Shown here piece by piece: positions 43,045-52,636 of a stretch of 64,000 nucleotides of DNA (position 1 is its first letter; each line of letters opens with the position of its first letter). A program made the position numbers and the translations under genes. This DNA is from Cladorrhinum sp. PSN259 (Eukaryota; Ascomycota; Sordariomycetes; Sordariales; Podosporaceae): positions 434,001 through 498,000 of the forward strand of contig MU867062.1 in the NCBI GenBank assembly GCA_033725935.1, written 5' to 3'. The notes beneath the pieces were generated by a model. The model had not been told where the DNA came from and ran no database searches. It saw only the letters and a list, made by a program, of their open reading frames with translations.

Positions 43045-43779
43045 CTAGTAGAAGAAACCAATGATCTTGCCAGCAACGTGCTTGCGACGGGCCTCCTCCT
43101 GGTCCATGATACCGGCGGAGGTGGTGAGGATAACGTAGCCGAACTGACGGGCGGGAAGGAGCTTGACAACCCACTTCTCGAGCTCAGCGAGGCGGACGTT
43201 GTAGCGGGGAGAGATGACACCGCACTTGTTGAGGCTAGAGAGGTAAAACGATCAGTATATAGAATCCGGCAATATTCTGGCTTTGGATAAAACTCACCGG
43301 CCGTTGAGCTGGACAACGATCTTGCCGGAACGGTGGTCGTCAATCTCCTCGAACTCGCCAATCTGCAAAAAAAAAGTTGTGTTAGGAAATGTTGCGACGA
43401 TTTAAACATTTGACATCATTGTGGAGACTCCGATAACGTGTAAGATCCTCGCATGGTGTATAATATATCGGCAACTTAAAGGGCTTAGATCGTGTAGCAG
43501 AGAGAGATCTTTGCCTAGTTATCATGCCGGATAGCGAGGGCATGCGGGTGGTAACGAGAGGAGGAAGGGGTTTGGTGCAAGGATCTTTCATGTTGTCGGA
43601 GTCGTCGAAATGTGTCGATGGAGTATGTACGGGCGACTTACGTAGCCATGCTTCTGCATGACCTGGAGGAACTTGACGATGACCTTGGAGGAAGGACGGA
43701 TCAAGACCTGGCGCTTGCCGGCCTTCTCGGCGTTGTTGATGCTGTTAAGAGCATCGTGCAAGACGGAAGTGCGGACCAT
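43045..43779 (-). CDS. rps22: Cytosolic 40S ribosomal protein S22 (uS8, RPS15A)
   Basis: Exons 43779-43642, 43362-43298 and 43234-43045 give exactly 130 residues, the family length. The protein starts MVRTSVLHDALNSINNAEKA and ends EARRKHVAGKIIGFFY. uS8 binds helix 21 region of 18S rRNA in the small subunit. Intron 1 is 279 nt, several times longer than most introns in this window; intron 2 is 63 nt. Both have standard donors (GTAAGT, GTGAGT). It shares a 671 bp region with the divergent rps12 gene. In yeast an RPS22B intron carries a snoRNA; no confident snoRNA boxes were found here. Confidence 0.97.
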
Positions 43780-44450
43780 TTTGGCGGTTGTGAGGTGAAG
43801 AGATTCTCAAATTGGCTGGAAAAATGAGGTATCTGTCGAAGGAGTAATTGGTTAGCCTTCCCACAAGGCCCCGATGAGCGTGGAGAGTGCCCTCGTTGAT
43901 GATTCTTTCAAGAGGGTTCTGCCTGCTCAATTGCCGAAGAGGAGAAACGTATCGGACCAGCAAAAAGCATTCTCAGCCTCCGCTGGCCGATTGCTCTCCC
44001 CGGCCTTTGCGAAAGGCATCGTCCTGTTGTCGATTCATCACCGAGTTGGCGGAGTTTCTTTCTACATACCTCGTGATATGCCTGCACTGAGGGGAAGTCG
44101 GTCGTCGAAGGGAGGAGTCGTCGAACTTTTTGCCAAACACAAATTTCTCCAAGGGTGCACCTGTGGTGGTCCGTGCACTCGAAAACTTGCCCTAATGCTT
44201 TGGACCCACAGTTAAAGCTTTATCCGTTCTCGGAGTAGTGCGCTGCGATTTGACGACCACACAAACAGCGATTTTTCACATTGACAGCCAATTGGGTGGG
44301 GCACTCGGGGTTTCGCACATTATCTCCATTTTTTGCTGGCGGATTCCAGAGCTCCCTCCCCCGATCTCTTAACACACGCAAAAAAAGAATCCATTTCTCC
44401 CGTTCCCATTTTACTCTTCGAGGATCGTATCGACCATATCCAAATTCAAA
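43780..44450. promoter_or_regulatory. Shared promoter region of rps22 and rps12
   Basis: 671 bp between two divergent small-subunit ribosomal protein genes. GCCCTAA at 44189-44195 matches the RCCCTAA core bound by Tbf1-type factors at ribosomal protein genes in other ascomycetes. One short match is weak evidence on its own. Confidence 0.5.
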
Positions 44451-45174
44451 ATGGTGAGGACACCTTCCTATTATCGCCCCCCTCTTCGACGACAAACCGG
44501 CATGGAATTTCACCACCATGGTGCAGGTTGATGGAATTTGGGAATTGGGTGTTCTGCACGCGCAATTACAGCCCATACCCGCCGCCCACATGTCGGATCT
44601 GTTGCGGATCTGTTGTCGTCGAGGGATTGTAATGGAGGAGTACCCCGCTAACCATGAGTTCACCACTATGTAGTCGGACGTAGAAGAGACCAACGTTCCC
44701 GCCGAGGAGGTAGAGGTTTCGGCCGAGGCTGCCAAGGGCCAGATGTCCGTTTTGGATGCCCTCAAGGGTGTGCTTAAGCTCTCCCTCATGCATGACGGTC
44801 TTGCCCGCGGTCTCCGTGAGGCTTCCAAGGCCCTCGACCGCCGCCAAGCCCATATGTGCGTCCTCAACGAGTCCTGCGAGGAGGAGGCGTACAAGAAGCT
44901 CGTCATCGCTCTCTGCAGCGAGCACAAGATCCCCTTGATCAAGGTGCCCGATGGAAAGCAGCTCGGCGAGTGGGCTGGTCTCTGTAAGTTTACATTCAAC
45001 GAATTAGCGCAAGAGTGCAATTGCTAACAAGTGTTTCCCCTTTCAACAGGCGTTCTCGACCGTGAGGGCAACGCCCGCAAGGTTGTCAACTGCTCTTGCG
45101 TCGTTGTCAAGGACTGGGGTGAGGAGTCTCAGGAGCGCTCCATCCTCCTCAACTACTTCCAGACCGAGGCTTAA
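44451..45174 (+). CDS. rps12: Cytosolic 40S ribosomal protein S12 (eS12)
   Basis: Exons 44451-44453 (the ATG alone), 44674-44983 and 45050-45174 give 145 residues. The junction reads ATG|GTGAGG...CTATGTAG|TCGGACG and gives MSDVEETNVPAEEVEVSAEA. The body QMSVLDALKGVLKLSLMHDG, REASKALDRRQAHMCVLNES and HKIPLIKVPDGKQLGEWAGL is diagnostic for eS12, a small-subunit beak protein. It ends NYFQTEA. Intron 1 is 220 nt and contains a tandem 11-bp duplication (CGGATCTGTTG at 44594-44615). Intron 2 is 66 nt. Confidence 0.96.
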
Positions 45175-45563
45175 GCGGTTCCAACCTAACCCCCTCGCGT
45201 GTGGGTATTAGCGAACGACGTCTCGGTGTTTTCGGCCAGGAACTTTAGGATGGGCGTTAATATGGGAGGATGGTATGATTTCTTCAAAAAAGGGAGAGGG
45301 AGAATCTGGGATGGGGTTGTTCAATCATATCACATCAAAAGCGTCATCTTTCTGAGGTTATGTTACTCTCCAGGTCCTCTTCCCCGGCGGATGGCAATGT
45401 ATTTTGGCTTCACAATGGGGAAACGAGGGGGCCTCTCTCCACGAGACGACTTAGCTGTACCTCTCGCATCTGGCAATGGGAAAACAAAAAGACAATTCAA
45501 AAAGTCAAAAAGCACCGTTTATTGGGAAGCGGGAATTGCTGTTCATGTCATCTTATTCTGGTC
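45175..45563. other. Convergent 3' region, rps12 / pin4
   Basis: 389 bp between two stop codons. No coding signal. Confidence 0.4.
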
Positions 45564-46336
45564 TTATTTCCGACCTTCAACCATAATGATGTGATAGCCA
45601 TGCGGCGTGTGAGCCAGACCAATTGAAGGGTTGTCGACAGTGCTTGCTGGGAGTCCATATGCAACCTTTTCGAATTCTGGATCCAAGCTCCCTTTAGTCT
45701 TCCAGCCAAGCAACCCACCTTTATACGTCGTGTTAGCATAGCGGCCCGTCGTCATATATTGAATGAGAATAAAACTCACCTTGCTTCGGCTTATCCAGTG
45801 ACATCGTCTCAGCAACAATCTTGAAACTCTCCTTGTTTGCCAACCTCTCCAGTGCCTTTTCTCTCTCCCCATGCTTTTCACACTATTTTGAATCGTTTTG
45901 GTCAGCTTTATGATTGGTCCCTCCTTTTTAACTCCCGGGGAAGGAGTAGGTCTTATGTTTCAAAACACAACTTTTGGTCTTGACACTCGACATCCACATT
46001 TATAAGAAGCAAACATGACGTGAAGCAAACATGACATGAAGCGAATGAAGGGGAAAAAAAAAAAAAGAAGAAAAAAAAGCCATAGATGGGAGAAATTAAA
46101 AGTGGAAAAGTTTTACTTACCAAAATATGCCTTACATTAATCGACTGAGCTCCCTTGACCGCACCAGCCTTCTTTCCGCCAGCACCGCCCTTGCCAGTGT
46201 CATTGGCGTTGTCATCACCACCGCCGCCTCCTTTGCCTCCCTTACCCTTACCCTTTCCACCGCTACCACTACCTCCTGCTCCCGCTCCTCCCCCTCCTCC
46301 CTTCTTGCCTGAATCACCACCTCCCTTTTTGCCCAT
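45564..46336 (-). CDS. pin4: Parvulin-type peptidyl-prolyl isomerase, Par14/Pin4 homologue
   Basis: Exons 46336-46121, 45882-45780 and 45718-45564 give 157 residues. The N-terminal 60 residues are Gly/Lys-rich and basic, as in human Par14 (Pin4), whose basic tail binds DNA and pre-ribosomes. The parvulin domain runs from INVRHILCEKHGEREKAL through SLDKPKQGGLLGWKTKGSL to NPSIGLAHTPHGYHIIMVEG. There is no WW domain, which separates it from Pin1/Ess1. Intron 1 is 238 nt with a long A/G run (46047-46078 on the plus strand, pyrimidine-rich on the coding strand); intron 2 is 61 nt. A telomere-repeat-like box lies about 200 bp upstream of the ATG. Confidence 0.93.
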
Positions 46337-46962
46337 GGTGCGTCCTGGTGCGTATTGGTGCGTATTAGGTAAGAAGATTAAGTGGGGAGCTTGTGTTGTG
46401 AAGGACTGCCCATGTATGTACTGAAGCAAGTGAGCAGGTGAATGATTGGTTTGGAGGAGAGGGAGGGTTGCCCCGCAGTGTTGCTATAGGGAAAGCCAAA
46501 GTGGGAATGTCAAAAGCGCAAGGTCGATGAAAGGGTTAGGGTTAGCTGCCTGTTAAGGAGTAAGAACGCGTTTCTTGAGCTGTTTCCTTCTTCCAAGTAC
46601 AATCTAATCCTTAAACGTTTGTTAGCACGCTATATGCTTAATTTACACGTTCTTATGTCTATTTCTCTTGTTTGTACGCATATTCAGCTTCCGTTAATGC
46701 ATTCCTGACTCCATAAGTAATTCCTTTTACCACGTATCATCTTCTAATTTTGCGATTTTCTAATAACCTTACGGTTGTTTCTGTCCTTGGTTTTATGGGG
46801 CATGTACCAAGCTAGCAAACGTTTAAGCATTATATTGTAATTAAATCACAAAACTTGCCCAGTTGATCTATCATTACACAGTCTAGTCATTAATATACAG
46901 ATCCGTAGACGCTCCATACACTTTACACCTAACCAAACCCAGAGAGGAAACCCCGGAACCAA
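46337..46962. promoter_or_regulatory. Region upstream of pin4 and downstream of the CLC gene
   Basis: 626 bp with the pin4 promoter on one side and the CLC 3' end on the other. Apart from the telobox listed separately, no clear element or gene is seen. Confidence 0.4.
46533..46545 (-). promoter_or_regulatory. Double telobox (CTAACCCTAACCC) upstream of pin4
   Basis: On the pin4 strand this reads CTAACCCTAACCC, two telomere-repeat units, 197-209 bp before the start codon. Tbf1-type Myb proteins bind such sites at ribosomal and ribosome-assembly genes in several ascomycetes. Use here is inferred. Confidence 0.55.
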
Positions 46963-49799
46963 CTATAATATACTTCCCCTATCTACCAAAGGACTTATGG
47001 GCTCCAAATCTTCATCCTCATCACCCCTTCTTACACCCAACAATCCTTCGCTCTCCCCTTCCCCTCCTTCCCTCGTCAACCCAGAGCCAGCCACAGCACC
47101 TCCCACACCAACACTTGCACCACCCCCTCGTGCAGTCCTCCTCGTCTCCTCGGCGCCGTTCAACACATACCACACATCCTTCTTCGTCAACAGCCCCTGC
47201 AGTACACCCCTATCCACAAACAACACATACCTCAGCCCCAACTTTTGGAAATAACTAACAGCCAAATGCAACCGACTCCTGCTCGGCAACGTCAAGGGAG
47301 TCTGGTCCATCCACTGTCTCAAATCCAGGGTGGTTCTGGGGTCAGCCAACGGCTGATGCGTGAAGAACGCTTCAGTCTCTGGAGGTAATGACCTCGGACC
47401 CTGAGTGGAGGTATGTAATATATACGCCAGTTCCGCTCGTGAGATGTACCCAAGTAATATCGCGTCTCTGGGATCAGAAACGACCGGGAACCCGCGATAA
47501 GAATGCTGATCCAGTACTGCAGATAAGCTGGCAACGGTGTGCCCCGTAGCTGTTAAGACCACCAGATCTTCAATGCGGGTCATGATTTGCGCTGCCGGGA
47601 TGTCGGGAACAACCATCTCTTCGCTGTTGTCCAGGTATGGATACTCATTGAAATGTATCCAAGACTCGTAGATTCCTCGTCGCGAAAAGGCGTCGCCTAC
47701 CCATTTGGAAATCATGACCGCTACCATGATTGGCAGAACATAAGTGAGTGCTCCAGTAAGTTCGAACATGATAACCACGATTGAAACAGTCATGCGCGTG
47801 ACGCCCGCTAGGGCTGCTGCTGCGCCGATGATGGCGTATGTCCCTGGTGTGATGCAGGCTACGTCCTGCTCGCAAGAGCGGAAGGCAATGAAGTTTGGGT
47901 GGTTGTGTTGCCAGATTTCTACGATGATTCCTACCGCACGACCTGTTAAGGCACCGATGGCCATGGAAGGCAAGATAATACCCGCAGGGATTTGTAAGCC
48001 AAAGGTGATGGCAGATAGGAAGAAGCCCAAGACTGCTGCAAATATGAGGAGGACAATAGTGCCTGCTGTTGCGGCACCTGTCTTGCAGAGGCCAAACTGA
48101 TCATCTGCCAGCTTCGAGCACTCTGAGAACAGGTTAGACACCAGATCAGAGCACTGAGCCCGCATGTAGTCATTAGGATAGTTGAGCAATCCCGTGAGGA
48201 TGGCCACCACTGCCACCTGAACGACAGGGCCAGGCAACCAGGGGGTAGAGTTCCTCCATCTCGCAACCCACATGTTCGCCTTGATGAAGAAACCCCCATA
48301 GATCCCACCCAGGAATCCAAGGATGATGTAGGGGATGAGTTCAAAGCCATGCCAGCCGGTACTGTAGGTTACCTGATACATGACCAGCTTCCCTGACCGG
48401 AAGGGGTCAAAAGCCTGCAGAACCACGGCAGCAGTCATGGCACACACAAAGCTTTGCCACATGGTCTTGTCGGGGAAGTAATATGACAGCTGCTCAAGAC
48501 TGAAGAGCACACCCCCAATGGGCGAGCCAAACGTAACTGAAATACCTGACGCCGCAGCAGCAGACAGAACCTCTCTTTTCCTCGCTATAAGATCCAAGTT
48601 AGCCCGAAGTCCAACCCCAACATACTCTAAAGAAAATTACCACACATACCTTCATTATTGTTAATATTCGGAAACAACTTGATAAACAAGTTGGCGCAAC
48701 AACAAGCCACATGAACGAGTGGCCCCTCCTTCCCTAACCACATCCCCGAAGCAACAGCCAGCACAAGACCCAAACTTTTTGTAACCAAAGTCCAAACACC
48801 CAAAAATCGTCTAATGATAAAACCGCCCAAAACAGTTTTGATCTCCGGTATACCGGAATGCTTAGCATAAACAGCATACTCCCTAACCAACATCGCAGCC
48901 GCCGTGGCGAAACCAAAAGCCATGACCAAGTAAACCAAGTACTCGACGAACCAAACACCTGCCGCATTAAACACCCCCATTGCGTTCCCCCACGATTTCC
49001 ACCCGCTGCATTTACTCGCCTCGTCGTACCCGTAACAGCATGCCGTTTTGCTCAGGTAAAAGGCTCCGCCATCTACTGTTGAACAGAACCCGTATTTGAT
49101 GTCTCCCAGCCAGTCCGTTGTTACGTCAATACCGGCTGTTAATGCGCCAACGGCAATGCCGGTGAGGATCAAGACGATCCATACTTGGCTTGCGTCCAAG
49201 AATCGCTGTAGGTAGCCGAGTAATGGAAGTCCGGAGGAAGCAGTCCGGGAGAGTAAGGACCGCTGGCGCTGACGTTCTTTTGTGTATTCAAAGATCCAGT
49301 CAATCGCCGTGAGATCTTCGTAGCCCACGCGACGCCCTGGACCTTCTGCTAACCAATCATGAGGGAGTGTGTTATCCTTTGACAGGCGGTGCCGTGGGGA
49401 ATCGGGAATGTAATTAAGGCGGGTTTGGGGCGGTGGTGGGTTTGAGTTTGAGGGGCTGTCGAGGCTTGCTCGGTTACCGGTGAAGGCGTTGAGGAGTCGT
49501 CGGGAGGATTGGGAGAGAAAGTTGGAGGCCGAGGAGGATTGTTTGTGTCTGCGCTTGAAGGAGAGTGGTGAAGAGAGATTGGGCGCTGAGTTTGGTGGTG
49601 GTTGGTTCGAGGATAGGGGGTCATGATCGTCAAGGAGGTCTAGCTCGTCGCCGCTTTCATCATTGCGGCCATGATTGTTGTGCGTGCCATTGGAGGAGGA
49701 CGAGGGGGGGAATCGTGGTGGCTGGGATGTGGATGTTGAGGAAGACAAGTTGGAGTATTCATTATTTGCCCGATTGTTCATCGCGCTTGCCGAGGACAT
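46963..49799 (-). CDS. CLC-family chloride channel / chloride-proton exchanger
   Basis: Exons 49799-48650 and 48584-46963 with a 65-nt intron (GTATGT donor, CTAAC branch, TTATAG acceptor) give 923 residues. About 140 Ser/Pro/Asn-rich residues precede the membrane part. The three CLC ion-path motifs are present: HSGIPEI (about 312), GKEGPLVH (about 358) and IILPSMAIGAL (about 585-595). The Glu in GKEGP is the gating glutamate kept by both exchangers and most channels. Two CBS domains follow (about 716-775 and 804-862). The order and length resemble yeast Gef1, an endomembrane chloride transporter needed for copper loading and pH control. The open frame extends a few codons above 49799 without an ATG. 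Confidence 0.94.
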
Positions 49800-50226
49800 G
49801 CTGGGCAAAGCTGCGACTCATCTGCCATTCTCGAGTCTCGAGTCTCATACAAAGATGACGATGGTGTCGTCGGCTCGTCGCGTGCCGCAAGGGTCGTCGT
49901 CAATTCCTTATCTAATCGCTGGTTGGAGGGCGGGAGACCCAAAGCTGCTGTGAAGGGCCAAAGTCCGTGCGTCTTACCCGCAGTCTTGGTGAGCTTGGCA
50001 TGTGGATCATCTCAGTCTAAGTCTTTGACTCCCCAGCCTGTCACTGTCAAAACCCGGGACAAGGTTTGAAGGGTGCGGGTGCATTGCATCGAAGATGCAG
50101 GAGGCAGTTAGTTTACAGTTTCAAAACATCCAGATTCTTAAATATATTGGCAATGACGTTTTCACATGTTCAATAACTGCCTAATTCTTGAACCTCAACC
50201 GCAACTAAGCTTCACAGCTCCACAGA
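49800..50226. promoter_or_regulatory. Divergent promoter, CLC gene / neurochondrin-like gene
   Basis: 427 bp between divergent start codons. CGTCGTCGGCTCGTCG and CGTCGTCGTC patches lie near 49866-49900. No gene is seen. Confidence 0.4.
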
Positions 50227-52176
50227 ATGGCTGAAACAGCCCCATCACCAGGAGAGCAAGCAGCTTCAATCCAAAAAATACAAACACTTCTTAGCAGCAA
50301 GGATGATACATCCCGATTCGTTGGACTTGCACTGCTAAAGTCAGTTCTGGACAATACTCCCGAGGTTCGTACGAATGAAGATGCCATCACTACATTATGG
50401 GGGAGCATCTCCCACAAGTTCCTCGATCGCTTGATCAGGACTGGATCAAAGCAGCAGTCGTCAAAAGAGGATTCAAATAACATGCTAGATTTGGCTGTGT
50501 CCGTTCTTCATACCTTTGCTGCACTGTTACCAGAAAGTCCCAGAAATGAAAGCAAAATGGTCAATAGGATACCACAGCTGGTCGCATGTCTTCTCCACTG
50601 GTATGAACCACCTCAGCCAAATCATCGGGAATGTACTAACCAAAGACACAGCTCGCAAGACACAACTCGTCTGGTTCTAGAGACTCTCGTCAGTCTCGTA
50701 AGCCAACCATCGGCAGCCCAGGTCTTCATCACACTCGACGACCTGACTCCGCTTACTGAAATTGCACCCTCGCAACCGTTGGGCCTCGACGTCCTCTTAC
50801 ACGCTTGGCTCAGCGTCATGACCAGTTCACCAGATACCGCCACTCTCCAACCCAAAATTGAATCAACAATTGGCGCTCTCATCATCTCTTTCAAAGGCAC
50901 AGACGCCATCACCCTCCTGAACTTCCTCAGCACTCTCCTTCCCCGCCTCCCAGAATCTCTCTTAACCCCTAACCCAGCGTGGCTCCCCCAACTCATCGAA
51001 TACGTCCAGTCCCTCGTAACCAGTCGTCCAACAGCCAATGGCAGAGAAGCATTCACCAACCTCTCCGCCGCCCTTCTTGAAGTCTACCCAATCCAGGCCC
51101 CTCCCCTCCTCTTCGCGGACTCTTATTCCTCCTCCGGAGACAGCAGCAAACCATCCAACCTCCTAATCCAACTCTTACTCATCGACATCCGCTCCACCCT
51201 TCCCACCTTACTTTCCCTCCTCAACTCATCTTCCTACCCTCAAACCTCCCACCGTCTAACATCAGCATACAACGTCGTCTCGAACTTCATCGGATATCTC
51301 CTTCGCACCCTAGATTCCGAAGACTCGCCTTCCATTTCCCCTTCCACCCTCTTGACTATCCGGAAGTCAATAGCAGAGACCATGTCACTTACAACCGAGT
51401 ACATAAGAGACAGATGGGACGCATCAGTAGCGGGCGCCATGGGACTTCACCCTGACGCACGCACGGAGCCAGCTGCCACTTCTTCCAATGCTGCTCATTT
51501 GACGCTTGCTTGGGACTCGAAAAGTAATGACATGACGGTGGGAGAGGATCCGTTGATTCTGGCTGCTATTAGGGCGCTGGCAATTTGGTTGAGGGAGGAT
51601 GACGGCGAGGTGCTGAGAAGGGAAGCGGCCGGGCTAATGGATTGTTTTGTTGAGTTATATGTGAGAAATGGACGGTTAGACTTCAGAAGACCTGTGCTGG
51701 CTGCGTTGGAGGGTATTGTAGCCGAACGCAAGGGGAGGGAGGCTTTGTTGAATGAAGGGGGCTGGAAGGTTTTGAGTGAGGATTTGGTGAAGATGCTACA
51801 AGGTGATGATAAGGAGGAAGTGGTGGAGGACGCAGCAGGAAGAGGTATAGAGATCGTGAGGGTTTTATTGAGCATTGTTGAGGAGGAGGAGGGAGGAACG
51901 AGAGAGGAGTGGATGGATGTAGTCACGGAGGTTGCAGGGTGGTATGTGCCTGAGGGTAAAAAGGTAAAGGCTGCGGTGGTAGAGTTTTGGGTTGCTGTGT
52001 TGCAGCTTGCGACGGCAGTTTTGGTGGGCGCTCATCCTGGGATCAGGAAGAGATACAAGCACTCGATTAGTGCGGTGGTGGGCATCGCTGAACAGCTGAG
52101 TGGGAGGGTTAGGGGAGATGGGGGACTTGAAGATGCATTGGAGGATGTGAGGGTAACATTAGTCGAGATGAGATGA
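50227..52176 (+). CDS. Neurochondrin-family protein
   Basis: Intronless gene of 649 residues. The opening SIQKIQTLLSSKDDTSRFVG, then LALLKSVLDN and later FLDRLIRTG are characteristic of the neurochondrin family (PF05536), as are the internal leucine-rich helical repeats. The protein is predicted all-helical, like an Armadillo or HEAT solenoid. Animal neurochondrin is a cytoplasmic and membrane-associated protein of nerve and bone cells; in fungi the function is unknown. The C-terminal region (AEQLSGRVRGDGGLEDALED) ends close to the stop. Codon use shifts near 51480, with the 3' third more G-rich than the 5' part. Confidence 0.82.
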   Translation: MAETAPSPGEQAASIQKIQTLLSSKDDTSRFVGLALLKSVLDNTPEVRTNEDAITTLWGSISHKFLDRLIRTGSKQQSSKEDSNNMLDLAVSVLHTFAALLPESPRNESKMVNRIPQLVACLLHWYEPPQPNHRECTNQRHSSQDTTRLVLETLVSLVSQPSAAQVFITLDDLTPLTEIAPSQPLGLDVLLHAWLSVMTSSPDTATLQPKIESTIGALIISFKGTDAITLLNFLSTLLPRLPESLLTPNPAWLPQLIEYVQSLVTSRPTANGREAFTNLSAALLEVYPIQAPPLLFADSYSSSGDSSKPSNLLIQLLLIDIRSTLPTLLSLLNSSSYPQTSHRLTSAYNVVSNFIGYLLRTLDSEDSPSISPSTLLTIRKSIAETMSLTTEYIRDRWDASVAGAMGLHPDARTEPAATSSNAAHLTLAWDSKSNDMTVGEDPLILAAIRALAIWLREDDGEVLRREAAGLMDCFVELYVRNGRLDFRRPVLAALEGIVAERKGREALLNEGGWKVLSEDLVKMLQGDDKEEVVEDAAGRGIEIVRVLLSIVEEEEGGTREEWMDVVTEVAGWYVPEGKKVKAAVVEFWVAVLQLATAVLVGAHPGIRKRYKHSISAVVGIAEQLSGRVRGDGGLEDALEDVRVTLVEMR

Positions 52177-52636
52177 GATGAGGTATCTATCTACCTATTT
52201 ATTTGGAAGCCTTTGGGTTTTTCTTTTACTGATCAGGTGGGCTGCTGTCTACTCCTTCGTCCCGATCCCTCCTTTATTTTTTTATTCTTTTATTCTTTTT
52301 TTATTTTTTTTTATAAGTGAGTGTTCGCTCTTGCTGGTACAAGTCAGGTAGCCTGGCCCTTCTCCTTAAGGTTTGACGTGGGCTCTTGTCCCGTCGCTTT
52401 CCCCCATTTCAATCCGGCCGTGGTCCTACTGCCGGTCTGCTTCTAATGGCAAGTTCGACGCAGATTTAATCTCCCTCTTCGGCAATTACCTGGACAGAGG
52501 TGCCAGTTAGGTACCACATCCCTTTTGATCTTGAGCAATCAAAGCTTGCAACTTTACTACCATAGTTTTGGAGATTTCATATCAACACACATTTCACCGC
52601 ATTGACAATACGCCCTTATCTATATCACCAATCGAC
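52177..52636. promoter_or_regulatory. Intergenic region upstream of the SRA-like gene
   Basis: 460 bp with a T-rich tract (about 52272-52312), then the promoter and leader of the next gene. No gene is seen. Confidence 0.4.

Noticed and set aside
45360..45626. ORF overlapping the rps12 and pin4 3' ends
   Set aside because: It is in the 3' untranslated zone and has no recognisable protein features.
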